A stretch of 9,111 nt of DNA from an uncultured Clostridia bacterium (GCA_946487985.1 CAMLUY010000034.1:1-9111), one strand, 5' to 3'; counted from the first letter of the stretch, positions 1-6,933 are shown. A program made the numbers and translations. Notes: generated from the sequence alone by a model not told the origin.

Positions 1-33
1 ATGCCATTCATACAGTTTTGTCAATAGTTTTCA

Positions 34-53
34 GCAAAAATATTGCGTTTTTT
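34..53 (+). terminator. Weak possible terminator hairpin
   Basis: GCAA (34-37) can pair with TTGC (43-46) around a five-base AT loop, and six T follow at 48-53. A stem of only four pairs is weak. It would serve a plus-strand gene upstream of the window, which cannot be seen. Positions 1-165 otherwise contain no supportable gene. Confidence 0.2.
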
Positions 54-109
54 GTTGATTTGTGTTGTGCGCCACGAAATTTGCACCTATTAAAATTGCA
101 AAAAACGCA
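44..109. repeat. 11-bp inverted repeat with T6/A6 arms
   Basis: TGCGTTTTTTG at 44-54 is the exact reverse complement of CAAAAAACGCA at 99-109, with a 44-bp spacer. It lies downstream of the minus-strand membrane-protein gene. It could be part of a terminator or processing structure for that gene, but each T-run lies inside a stem arm rather than after it, so the function is uncertain. A second imperfect hairpin (115-121 with 126-132, one G-U pair on the minus strand) lies between this repeat and the gene's stop codon. Confidence 0.35.
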
Positions 110-165
110 CCAGACAAATTTTATCAAACTTGCTTTATGAAATTGCAAACATGCTTAAGCGCCGA

Positions 166-831
166 TTAGTAAAGAAAAATGGCTACAACAAGCATTATCA
201 TGGCTGCGTTCATGATTATTGTTGTGGCAACATGACGTGATGTTTCATTGATAATCAAATATTGTGAGATTTGTCCTGCCAAAAACAGCAGTGATGACAA
301 GAGCAGCAAAATTGCGCTTATGATGTTTTGGCTGTCAAGAATGTTTCCCACCGCAAAGCCAATCATCAGCCCTATTGCGGCGAAGATTATGAAAGTGATA
401 AAATCGCTAGACTTGGCTTGGTTTCTGTTGGTTGCAAGTAAGACAAGACCTATGCCAGCGCTTATCAACACACCGCCTATCGTTGCGAATATGTTGACTA
501 CATTAAGCGAGAATATTGCAAAAGCAAATGCAACCAAGGCAAGGATTTTAAACAGACCGCTGACAATATTTTGCATGTTTGTATTTTCAACTTTGCTGCT
601 TTCAATCAGCCTGCTTCCCATGTAAAGCGCAAGGCCAATCATAATAAAAAGCGACAAAGCGTTCAGTGAGTTTGAAAGATTGGACGCAATCATGGCAAAT
701 ACCAGCAAAAACGCACTTGTAAGGGCTGAAAGCATAATCCCCAACAAAGAGTGCCTGTCTTTGATTATTGCGCTGAGAATGGTTAAAATCAGGCAAGTAG
801 AGCCTAGCAGCGCGATTGAAGTGATTACCAT
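166..831 (-). CDS. Polytopic membrane protein, about eight helices, unrecognised
   Basis: I do not recognise this 221-residue protein with confidence. It is almost entirely hydrophobic, with predicted membrane helices at about residues 4-23, 27-50, 56-76, 91-110, 113-134, 143-164, 168-193 and 200-221. The loops are short, and the longest hydrophilic one (about 77-90) lies between helices 3 and 4. There is no cleavable signal peptide, soluble domain or catalytic motif. Eight helices in about 220 residues matches the size and topology of YhhN/TMEM86 lysoplasmalogenases. However, I do not see that family's acidic residues at the ends of the helices, so this is only a topological analogy. The ATG at 829-831 is chosen because it lies about 40 nt downstream of a perfect promoter. 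The Shine-Dalgarno match is weak (an AGG about 14 nt upstream). It is transcribed alone and away from the gene at 909. Confidence 0.75.
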   Translation of the reverse strand: MVITSIALLGSTCLILTILSAIIKDRHSLLGIMLSALTSAFLLVFAMIASNLSNSLNALSLFIMIGLALYMGSRLIESSKVENTNMQNIVSGLFKILALVAFAFAIFSLNVVNIFATIGGVLISAGIGLVLLATNRNQAKSSDFITFIIFAAIGLMIGFAVGNILDSQNIISAILLLLSSLLFLAGQISQYLIINETSRHVATTIIMNAAMIMLVVAIFLY

Positions 832-851
832 GCTTTTATTTTAACCTAAAA

Positions 852-880
852 TTCAAAATAAACAAAACAAATTATATAAA
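852..880 (+). promoter_or_regulatory. Possible divergent promoter for the plus-strand membrane gene
   Basis: TTCAAA (852-857), a 17-bp spacer and TATAAA (875-880) match the sigma-A consensus at 4 and 5 of 6 bases. The -10 element overlaps the -10 element of the opposing minus-strand promoter, so RNA polymerase could not occupy both at once. Transcription would start near 887, leaving a leader of about 20 nt before the ATG at 909. Confidence 0.4.
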
Positions 881-898
881 TTTTTTATTTTTTGTCAA
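871..898 (-). promoter_or_regulatory. Perfect sigma-A promoter for the minus-strand membrane gene
   Basis: On the minus strand, TTGACA (898 to 893) is followed by a 16-bp spacer and TATAAT (876 to 871), a match at all twelve consensus bases. Transcription would begin near 864, giving a 5' leader of about 33 nt before the ATG at 831. The spacer is one base shorter than the optimum. Confidence 0.8.
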
Positions 899-908
899 AA
901 ATAGTGAT

Positions 909-1475
909 ATGGAAAAGATAAAACATCTGTTTTTATATTTCAGCGCGTTTGTGCCAATGTATTTTTTGATTTTTATCAGGCTGGTTCTTGATATGATAAA
1001 TCACAACTTGCACTTTAATGTGCTAAACAGTTTGAACTTCGCCACCCTAATCCTGCTGATAGGCTTTGGCTGTTTTGGTCTGTACTGGAATGTATACCGT
1101 GACCAGAGCCAAGCCGGCGAAATCATCATTTTAGAAAAAGAAAATATTACCGACCGTCACTTTTTGGGATATTTTTCTCTTTTCGTGCTGTTTGCGCTGC
1201 AACTTGATTTGTCGTTTGTGAGCGGCTATATTGTGTATTTGTTGATTTTGATTTTTATCGGCATTGTATACATTAAAAACAATTTGTACTACATCAATCC
1301 GTTATTGAACATACTCGGATATAACTTTTACAATATCACCTACTCGGCCGTTGGCAGCGACAGAAAGCAAAGTGGAAAAATTTTTTACAAAGGCGAGCTT
1401 GCGGAAAACAAAACATATTGGGTGAAAGTCAAGAACGACAACTTCGCTTTTGTGGACAGAAAAAAACGCAACTAA
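909..1475 (+). CDS. Four-helix membrane protein, possibly KwaA-like
   Basis: This is a 188-residue protein with four predicted membrane helices at about residues 6-30, 39-61, 86-104 and 106-122. A hydrophilic loop (62-84) follows helix 2, and a polar, Lys-rich tail of about 65 residues is probably cytosolic. A distinctive stretch, NPLLNILGYNFY (130-141), directly follows the last helix and looks like a conserved family signature. The size, four helices and general look recall KwaA, the membrane sensor of the Kiwa anti-phage system, but this is recollection rather than a demonstrated match. The partner KwaB (DUF4868) is not encoded next to it. No clear Shine-Dalgarno site precedes the ATG. It is kept because it is the first start after the promoter, and the next Met (residue 17) lies inside helix 1. 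The 3' end overlaps the convergent GtrA-family gene by four bases. Confidence 0.75.
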   Translation: MEKIKHLFLYFSAFVPMYFLIFIRLVLDMINHNLHFNVLNSLNFATLILLIGFGCFGLYWNVYRDQSQAGEIIILEKENITDRHFLGYFSLFVLFALQLDLSFVSGYIVYLLILIFIGIVYIKNNLYYINPLLNILGYNFYNITYSAVGSDRKQSGKIFYKGELAENKTYWVKVKNDNFAFVDRKKRN

Positions 1476-1490
1476 TCGTTGCGATCTTTT
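1460..1490. terminator. Bidirectional terminator containing both convergent stop codons
   Basis: CGCAAC (1467-1472) pairs perfectly with GTTGCG (1478-1483) around a five-base loop (1473-1477). Read on the minus strand, the hairpin is followed by seven T (complement of the A-run 1460-1466), a good intrinsic terminator for the GtrA-family gene. Read on the plus strand it is followed by ATCTTTTG, a weaker terminator for the gene ending at 1475. The TAA of the plus gene (1473-1475) lies in the loop, and the TAG of the minus gene (1474-1472) straddles the stem-loop border. Confidence 0.75.
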
Positions 1491-2014
1491 GTTATATCAT
1501 TTGGTGCGATTTCATTAGATTGAGCTGCCTGGGTTTGATTTTTGTGATGGTTGAGCATTTTACTGATAAGATTGTCATTAAATACGACAAATCTGTCCCA
1601 CAGATATTCTGTGCCAAAGTTGAGGAGCATCATCAGCAGCGTAACGAGGGTGCCGTTCCAACCGCTTGCTTCGAGCGCATTGCCGCCAAAGACAGAAACA
1701 GGAATGAACATCGCATAGTAGACAATGACCAAAAGCATTGCAAAAGGCACATTTGATGCCGATTTGAAAGTATACTTCCGATTGAAGGTAAAATTCCATA
1801 CAACTGAAATGACAATACTGATAAGATATGACGGCCACCAAGGCAGGCAAGAAGTCCAGTTGTAAAGAAGCTCAAACGTCAATATTTGCCACACCCCAGC
1901 AGAAAGCGAAAAGGCAATAAACTTCAAAAGCTGAATCACCTGCTGTTTTCTCGTCAATTTTGTGGCTTGATTGTTTGTGAAATCTGCCTGTTTTATTTTC
2001 TCATTATTTTCCAT
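1472..2014 (-). CDS. GtrA-family membrane protein
   Basis: This 180-residue protein fits the GtrA/DPMS family (PF04138), small four-helix membrane proteins linked to moving lipid-linked sugars across the membrane or to wall and surface glycosylation. Predicted helices are at about residues 28-50, 62-80, 89-109 and 120-140. The diagnostic feature is the end of helix 2 with its basic aromatic motif, WNFTFNRKYTFKS (73-85), matching the family's F-x-x-N-R-x-W/Y-x-F pattern. The first ~25 and last ~30 residues are polar and probably cytosolic. The ATG at 2012-2014 is preceded by AAAGGTGG (2025 to 2018 on the minus strand), a usable Shine-Dalgarno site, and by a good promoter. No glycosyltransferase gene, the usual partner, is adjacent, so the substrate cannot be inferred. 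It overlaps the convergent gene by four bases. Confidence 0.85.
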   Translation of the reverse strand: MENNEKIKQADFTNNQATKLTRKQQVIQLLKFIAFSLSAGVWQILTFELLYNWTSCLPWWPSYLISIVISVVWNFTFNRKYTFKSASNVPFAMLLVIVYYAMFIPVSVFGGNALEASGWNGTLVTLLMMLLNFGTEYLWDRFVVFNDNLISKMLNHHKNQTQAAQSNEIAPNDITKDRND

Positions 2015-2053
2015 AATCCACCTTTAATAATAAATGCAAGATTGTGCAGTGTT

Positions 2054-2081
2054 ATTATATCACAACTTGTTGTTTTTGCAA
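2054..2081 (-). promoter_or_regulatory. Extended -10 promoter for the GtrA-family gene
   Basis: On the minus strand, TTGCAA (2081 to 2076; 4 of 6) is followed by a 16-bp spacer and TATAAT (2059 to 2054; 6 of 6). A TG one base upstream of the -10 gives the extended TGnTATAAT form. Transcription would start near 2047, about 33 nt before the ATG. Confidence 0.7.
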
Positions 2082-2118
2082 CTGTTTTACCGATAAAATT
2101 CGAATAAAAACAACATGA

Positions 2119-2146
2119 ATTTTCTTGGAAAATACCCACCATTTTC
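2119..2146. repeat. Alternating ATTTTC/GAAAAT inverted repeats upstream of gyrB promoter
   Basis: ATTTTC (2119-2124), GAAAAT (2128-2133) and ATTTTC (2141-2146) form two overlapping inverted repeats with 3-bp and 7-bp spacers. They lie just upstream of the proposed gyrB -35 element and between the gyrB and GtrA-family promoters. They could be an operator or simply AT-rich chance repeats. Confidence 0.3.
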
Positions 2147-2155
2147 TTTTTTCGC

Positions 2156-2184
2156 TTGCTTTTCTTTATATAATAATATATAAT
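2156..2184 (+). promoter_or_regulatory. gyrB(A) promoter in a TA-rich tract
   Basis: TTGCTT (2156-2161; 4 of 6) is followed by a 17-bp spacer and TATAAT (2179-2184; 6 of 6). Transcription would start near 2191, about 60 nt before the gyrB ATG. Other TATAAT-like hexamers occur nearby (for example 2169-2174), so the exact start is uncertain. The -10 element lies within a 20-bp perfect palindrome made only of A and T (2176-2195). Promoters of gyrase genes are classically stimulated by DNA relaxation; an easily melted TA tract at the -10 could bear on that, which is inference. Confidence 0.6.
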
Positions 2185-2250
2185 ATATTATATATATAAT
2201 ATAGGCAATCGTCGTTGATGCTTTGCCGTATTACCCGAAAGGAGTAAAGA

Positions 2251-4242
2251 ATGGAAGAAAACCAAATCGAACAGGAAACAGGATTTTCTGGTAAAAATCA
2301 GGAAGAGATTGAAATCGGCAAATCAACGCAGTATGGCGCTGATGATATTCAAGTGCTTGAAGGGCTTGAACCTGTACGCAAACGTCCTGGAATGTATATT
2401 GGCTCAACAGATGAGCACGGACTTCATCACCTTGTAACCGAGGTTGTTGACAACTCAATTGACGAGGCTTTGGCGGGCTATTGTACGCACATTGAGGTGA
2501 CCATCAATTTCGACGGATCATGCTCTGTTGCCGACAATGGCCGAGGCATTCCCACTGGAATTATCCCAAAGGAAGGCAAGAGCGCCGTTGAGGTCGTTTT
2601 GACAAAGCTGCATGCTGGCGGTAAGTTTGGCGGCGAAGGATATAAAATCTCAGGCGGACTGCACGGTGTTGGTGTATCCTGCGTCAATGCCCTTTCAAAA
2701 TATATGAGAGCTGATGTGTATCAAAACAATCAGCACTATGTAATTGAGTTTTCACGCGGCAAGACCATCTCGCCACTTGAAGTTGTTGGCAGCACTGATA
2801 AGCGCGGCACAACAATCACCTTCCTGCCTGATGAAGAGATTTTTGAAACCGTTGATTTCAACTATGATATCATGAAAAACCGTTTTCGTGAGATTGCCTT
2901 TTTGAACAAAGGCCTTGTCATTTCGCTTGAAGACAAGCGCGAAGGACAAGAGCGCAAAGAGGTATTCGAGTTCAAAGGCGGAATCGTGGAATTTGTTGAC
3001 TATTTAAACAAAAACCGCGACACACTTTTGTCTGCGCCAGTGTACTTCAATAAATTCAATCGCAACAGTCAAGGCGAACTGGAAAATGAAATTGAGGTAT
3101 GCTTTCAGTACAATGATGGATACAGTGAAATCATCAACACTTATGCAAACAACATCAATACAGAAGAAGGCGGCACACATCTTGAAGGGTTCAAGTCAGG
3201 TTTGACCAAGGTCATCAATGACTATGCCATTAAAAACAAGATTATCAAGGACAACGAAAAACTTTCTGGTGAAGACTGCCGCGAAGGCATCACTGCTGTA
3301 ATCAGTGTCAAGCTGCGCAATCCGCAGTTTGAGGGTCAGACAAAGACCAAGCTTGGCAACAGCGAAATGCGAAACATTGTCTACAAGGCAATGGTAGACG
3401 AGTTTGGCGACTATCTGGAAAACCACCCTGTTGAGGCAAAGAACCTGATACTCAAAAGCATAACTGCACAGCGCGCTCGTGACGCTGCAAGAAATGCAAG
3501 AGAGTTGACAAGGCGAAAAAGCGTTCTTGAAAATACCACCCTGCCTGGCAAGCTTGCCGATTGCAGTGAAAAAGACAGACGTTTTTGCGAGATATTTATT
3601 GTCGAGGGTGATTCGGCGGGCGGTACGGCCAAGACCGGCCGTGACCGACGATTTCAAGCAATACTGCCTCTGCGAGGTAAGATTTTGAATGTTGAAAAGG
3701 CAAGGCTGAACAAAATTCTTGAAAACAATGAAATAAAGGCTATGATTACCGCATTCGGCTGCGGCATCGGTAATGAGTTCAATGAGGACAAGCTGAGATA
3801 CGACAAAATCATCTGCATGTCCGATGCCGATGTTGACGGCGCGCATATTCGAATACTTCTTTTGACCTTCTTTTTCAGGTATATGCGACCACTTATTGAG
3901 CACGGGCACGTATACGCTGCAAAGCCGCCACTTTACAAAGTGGTCAAGAATAAAGACGAATTTTATTTTTACAGCGATGAAGAGCTTGAAGAATGGTATC
4001 AGGCTAATGGTCGAAAGGGCTGCACGCAGCAGAGGTACAAAGGTTTGGGTGAAATGAATGCCGAGCAGCTTTGGGATACTACACTCGACCCTGAACACCG
4101 AATTTTGATTCAGCTGACAATGGAAGATGCCATTGAGGCTGAAAAATATTTCAATGACCTGATGGGTGAAGACAGCGAGCTGAGGCGCAAATTTATTGAA
4201 GAAAATGCTGCGCTTGTAGATAACGGTGACCTTGATATTTAA
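2251..4242 (+). CDS. gyrB: DNA gyrase subunit B
   Basis: This is the ATPase subunit of DNA gyrase, which with GyrA (A2B2) uses ATP to introduce negative supercoils. The 663 residues contain, in order, a GHKL ATPase (about 30-250: catalytic-base Glu64 in LVTEVVDN, DNGRGIP at 95-101, the ATP lid GLHGVGVS at 136-143), a transducer with QTKTKL at 363-368 (Lys365 reaches the ATP gamma-phosphate), and a TOPRIM domain (about 446-560: Glu452 in EGDSAGG, DADVDG at 525-530). The GyrA-binding tail has QRYKGLGEMN at 594-603. PLRGKILNVEKAR (473-485) identifies GyrB rather than ParE. There is no proteobacterial-type insert; the length is typical for Gram-positives apart from about 17 extra polar residues at the N terminus. 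The ATG is fixed by AAAGGAG (2238-2244), six bases upstream. gyrA follows after 63 bp on the same strand and is probably co-transcribed. recF and the origin region are not upstream. Confidence 0.98.
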   Translation: MEENQIEQETGFSGKNQEEIEIGKSTQYGADDIQVLEGLEPVRKRPGMYIGSTDEHGLHHLVTEVVDNSIDEALAGYCTHIEVTINFDGSCSVADNGRGIPTGIIPKEGKSAVEVVLTKLHAGGKFGGEGYKISGGLHGVGVSCVNALSKYMRADVYQNNQHYVIEFSRGKTISPLEVVGSTDKRGTTITFLPDEEIFETVDFNYDIMKNRFREIAFLNKGLVISLEDKREGQERKEVFEFKGGIVEFVDYLNKNRDTLLSAPVYFNKFNRNSQGELENEIEVCFQYNDGYSEIINTYANNINTEEGGTHLEGFKSGLTKVINDYAIKNKIIKDNEKLSGEDCREGITAVISVKLRNPQFEGQTKTKLGNSEMRNIVYKAMVDEFGDYLENHPVEAKNLILKSITAQRARDAARNARELTRRKSVLENTTLPGKLADCSEKDRRFCEIFIVEGDSAGGTAKTGRDRRFQAILPLRGKILNVEKARLNKILENNEIKAMITAFGCGIGNEFNEDKLRYDKIICMSDADVDGAHIRILLLTFFFRYMRPLIEHGHVYAAKPPLYKVVKNKDEFYFYSDEELEEWYQANGRKGCTQQRYKGLGEMNAEQLWDTTLDPEHRILIQLTMEDAIEAEKYFNDLMGEDSELRRKFIEENAALVDNGDLDI

Positions 4243-4305
4243 TTGCAAATGGCTGCAATGATTGTAAAAAAGACATAGAGTTTTTCAAACTTTTAGGAGA
4301 AAGAT

Positions 4306-6873
4306 ATGGACAAAAATGATAGCAAAAAGTCGCTTGATGAGCTTTTCCAAAACGCTAAAATTGAAAAAGTAGACACAGTCGACAATCTCAAAAAGTCGTT
4401 TATTTCATACGCCATGGCGGTAAACGTGTCACGTGCGATACCAGATGTGCGTGACGGGTTGAAGCCTGTTCACCGACGCATTTTGTACGCTATGGGTGAA
4501 ATGAGTAACTTCTATGACAAGCCTACAAAAAAATGCGCACGTATTGTGGGTGATGTTATGGGTAAATACCACCCTCACGGCGACAACAGTGTCTATGACG
4601 CCATGGTTAGGCTTGCGCAGGATTTCTCAATCAGATATCCGCTGATTGATGGGCAAGGCAACTTCGGCTCTGTCGATGGTGACCCACCTGCGGCGATGAG
4701 ATATACCGAGGCTCGCCTTTCAAAGATTGCGGGCTTGATGCTTGAAGACATTGATAAAAACACTGTGGACTTCTACCCTAACTTCGACAATACTTTGGAG
4801 CAGCCAGCCGTGTTGCCGTCAAAGATACCAAACCTGCTTATCAATGGTTCTGACGGTATTGCGGTAGGTATGGCGACAAATATTCCGCCGCACAACTTGA
4901 CCGAAGTGCTCAGCGGCTTGCAGGCATTGATTGACAATCCTGAAATTGAGATTGACGATTTGATTAGGATTATTCCTGCGCCTGACTTCCCTACTGGTGG
5001 TATCATCATGGGGCGCAGCGCTGTAAAGCACGCATACAAGACTGGTCGAGGCGGAGTTGTTGTTCGCGGCAAGGCTGAAATCGAAGAGACAAGCAGTGGC
5101 AGAAGCAGAATTATTATTACCGAGCTGCCATACCAAGTGAATAAAGCTCAGCTTATCGTGCAAATTGCAGAACTTGTTAAAAACAAGCGCCTTGACGGTA
5201 TCAGCGACATTAAAGAAGAGTCTGACCGCAAAGGTATGCGTATTGTAATTGATATTAAAAAAGACTTTAATGCACAAGTGGTACTGAACTCTCTGTATAA
5301 AATGACACAGCTTCAAAAAAGCAGCGGAATAATCTTCCTTGCGCTTGCGAACAACCAACCACGCCTGCTCAATCTGAAAGAGATGCTGTCATACTATCTT
5401 GACCATCAGCGTGAAGTGCTGGTACGCAAGACCGAGTTTGACCTTGCGAAAGCAAAAGAGCGCGAGCACATCTTGAAGGGCCTGGTTATTGCGCTTGCAA
5501 ACATTGACGAAGTCATCAGCATCATCAAATCATCAGCTGACAAGCAGGAAGCATCAATCAGGCTGACTGAAAAATTTGAGCTTGACGAATTGCAGGCTAA
5601 CGCAATTCTTGAAATGAAATTGAGCAGGCTGACTTCTCTTGAAGTTGAAAAGCTGAATGAAGAGCTTGCTGAGATTGAAAGGCAGATTGCCGACCTGCAA
5701 GATATTCTCGACAGGCCTGAGCGTGTAATGCAGATTTTGCGTGACAACTTTGAAGAAATCAAGCAGCAATATGGCGATGCCCGAAAGACTGAAATCAGTC
5801 TTGATGCTGGCGGAATTGATATTGCCGACCTTATTGACAAAGAAGATGTAGTCATTTCAATGACAAATCAGGGCTATATCAAGCGCATGTCAACAAGCGA
5901 GTATAAGGCGCAAAATCGTGGCGGCGTAGGCGTGACTGCCCACAAGACCAAAGAGGAAGATTTTGTCAAGATTATGTTTGTTACATCAACGCATGACGAC
6001 CTTTTGTTCTTCACCAATTTTGGGCGCGTGTACTGCATCAAGGCATACGAAGTACCAGAAGCGCAGCGCACTGCAAAAGGACGAGCTATCGTCAATCTGC
6101 TGATGCTCAGTGAGGGCGAAAAAGTTTCTGCAATCATACCACGCGTTGAAAATGCAACTGGCAACCTTATCATGGCGACGCGGCAAGGTTTGATAAAGAA
6201 GACAGAGCTGAAAGAATTTGAGTCTATCAGAAAGGTGGGCAAAATTGCGTTGCACCTTGTTGATGGCGATGAACTGATCGGCGTTGAAGTTTCAAGTGGC
6301 AATGATGACATATTGGTTGCGTCAAGCGATGGTAAAGCAATACGATTCAATGAGGGCGATGTACGCAACATGGGCAGAAACAGCCAAGGTGTGCGCAGCA
6401 TGCGACTGAATGACGATGAACATATTGTAGATATGACTGTTGTAAAACCTGGCACTCAAATTGTAACTGTATCAGAAAAAGGCTATGGCAAACGTAGCGA
6501 TGTTGATGAATACAGGTTGCAATCGCGTGGCGGCAAAGGAATTAAAGCTGGCGTGTTCAACAGCAAGACAGGCAAGCTTGTAGCGCTGAAACAGTCTATC
6601 GCCGATGACGATATCATGCTGATTGCTGACAATGGAGTGATCATCAGGACACCTATAAGTCAAATCAGCAGTCTGTCAAGAGTAAGCCAAGGCGTGCGAT
6701 TAATGCGCCTAAAAGACGACAACAAAATTGTTGGTGTTGCCTTGGTGAAAAAAGAAGAACAAACTATTTCTGATGATGAACAATCAGTCATTGCAAATCA
6801 CTTGACAAATGATGACAATAACAGTATAATAGAAAGCCAGAGTGAGGCTGCTCAGCCAGAAACTGAGGAGTAG
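4306..6873 (+). CDS. gyrA: DNA gyrase subunit A
   Basis: This is the DNA cleavage, rejoining and wrapping subunit of gyrase. The 855 residues hold the winged-helix catalytic core (about 30-370) with active-site Tyr133 in [10 protein letters not shown], a coiled-coil arm and C-gate (about 365-500), and a C-terminal beta-pinwheel (about 510-815). An acidic tail (817-855) has about 12 Asp/Glu and no Lys or Arg; such tails modulate supercoiling in other gyrases. The ATG is set by AGGAGA (4295-4300), five bases upstream. Two features stand out. The quinolone-contact position usually Ser (E. coli Ser83) is Asn94, while the partner Asp98 is kept. The first-blade GyrA box reads QNRGGVG (536-542), lacking the usual basic residues at box positions 2 and 6, whereas QSRGGKG at 739-745 lies in a later blade. 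Despite this it is a gyrase rather than ParC by pairing with gyrB and overall similarity. The last codons also carry a consensus promoter. Confidence 0.98.
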   Translation: MDKNDSKKSLDELFQNAKIEKVDTVDNLKKSFISYAMAVNVSRAIPDVRDGLKPVHRRILYAMGEMSNFYDKPTKKCARIVGDVMGKYHPHGDNSVYDAMVRLAQDFSIRYPLIDGQGNFGSVDGDPPAAMRYTEARLSKIAGLMLEDIDKNTVDFYPNFDNTLEQPAVLPSKIPNLLINGSDGIAVGMATNIPPHNLTEVLSGLQALIDNPEIEIDDLIRIIPAPDFPTGGIIMGRSAVKHAYKTGRGGVVVRGKAEIEETSSGRSRIIITELPYQVNKAQLIVQIAELVKNKRLDGISDIKEESDRKGMRIVIDIKKDFNAQVVLNSLYKMTQLQKSSGIIFLALANNQPRLLNLKEMLSYYLDHQREVLVRKTEFDLAKAKEREHILKGLVIALANIDEVISIIKSSADKQEASIRLTEKFELDELQANAILEMKLSRLTSLEVEKLNEELAEIERQIADLQDILDRPERVMQILRDNFEEIKQQYGDARKTEISLDAGGIDIADLIDKEDVVISMTNQGYIKRMSTSEYKAQNRGGVGVTAHKTKEEDFVKIMFVTSTHDDLLFFTNFGRVYCIKAYEVPEAQRTAKGRAIVNLLMLSEGEKVSAIIPRVENATGNLIMATRQGLIKKTELKEFESIRKVGKIALHLVDGDELIGVEVSSGNDDILVASSDGKAIRFNEGDVRNMGRNSQGVRSMRLNDDEHIVDMTVVKPGTQIVTVSEKGYGKRSDVDEYRLQSRGGKGIKAGVFNSKTGKLVALKQSIADDDIMLIADNGVIIRTPISQISSLSRVSQGVRLMRLKDDNKIVGVALVKKEEQTISDDEQSVIANHLTNDDNNSIIESQSEAAQPETEE
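6802..6830 (+). promoter_or_regulatory. Perfect consensus promoter inside the gyrA 3' end, for helD
   Basis: TTGACA (6802-6807), a 17-bp spacer and TATAAT (6825-6830) match the sigma-A consensus at all twelve bases with optimal spacing. It is embedded in gyrA codons 833-842, within the acidic tail, where protein sequence is least constrained. Transcription would start near 6837, giving a leader of about 189 nt before the helD ATG. It lets helD be expressed independently of gyrBA. Confidence 0.75.
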
Positions 6874-6898
6874 CGCGTATTTCTTTTGAAAAATGCGC
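6873..6898 (+). terminator. Hairpin at the gyrA stop, possible weak terminator
   Basis: GCGCGTATTT (6873-6882) pairs with AAAAATGCGC (6889-6898) around a six-base loop, with one A-A mismatch and one G-U pair. The following tract, CCTTTGCTTT, is only moderately T-rich, so termination would be inefficient. The hairpin begins at the last base of the gyrA stop codon. It may partly end the gyrBA transcript, protect its 3' end, or form the first stem of the helD leader. Confidence 0.45.
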
Positions 6899-6921
6899 CT
6901 TTGCTTTGGAGGAGAAAAACA

Positions 6922-6933
6922 ATGAAGCTGTGA
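6922..6933 (+). CDS. Candidate three-codon leader ORF (Met-Lys-Leu)
   Basis: ATG AAG CTG TGA is preceded by GGAGGAG (6908-6914) with an ideal seven-base spacer. This Shine-Dalgarno site is at least as good as those of gyrB and gyrA, and it has no other sensible start codon to serve. The Lys, Leu and stop codons coincide with the start of the 5' arm of the terminator-like stem (6925-6937). A ribosome here would therefore block that stem. Translation is unproven; the evidence is the strength and placement of the ribosome binding site. Confidence 0.5.
   Translation: MKL

Noticed and set aside
248..625. 125-codon plus-strand frame
   Set aside because: It is antisense to the minus-strand membrane protein, which has the better promoter and a coherent multi-helix pattern.
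1418..1756. 112-codon plus-strand frame that might have been a KwaB-like partner
   Set aside because: It is antisense to the GtrA-family gene, far too short, and shows no DUF4868-like features.
2015..2250. Replication origin next to gyrB
   Set aside because: No TTATCCACA-type DnaA boxes were seen and neither recF, dnaN nor dnaA is upstream. The AT tract is better explained as the gyrB promoter.
3196..4248. 350-codon open frame on the minus strand opposite gyrB
   Set aside because: It lies wholly antisense to the conserved transducer and TOPRIM coding sequence of gyrB, has no recognisable domain and follows from gyrB codon use.
4242..4259. Hairpin ATTGCA/TGCAAT between gyrB and gyrA as a terminator
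   Set aside because: Only six mostly A-T pairs, followed by an A-run rather than T-run on the plus strand. gyrA follows closely and is probably co-transcribed.
4819..5358. 179-codon minus-strand frame, and others at 5406-5855 and 5874-6455
   Set aside because: All are antisense to gyrA. The last two have the Ser/Arg/Ile-rich composition typical of shadow translation, and none has a recognisable domain.
6922..6933. Reading the Met-Lys-Leu mini-ORF as a macrolide arrest peptide of the ErmD Met-Arg-Leu type
   Set aside because: The resemblance is suggestive, but the known motif needs a basic residue on both sides of Leu, and here a stop follows. The inducer is therefore left open.
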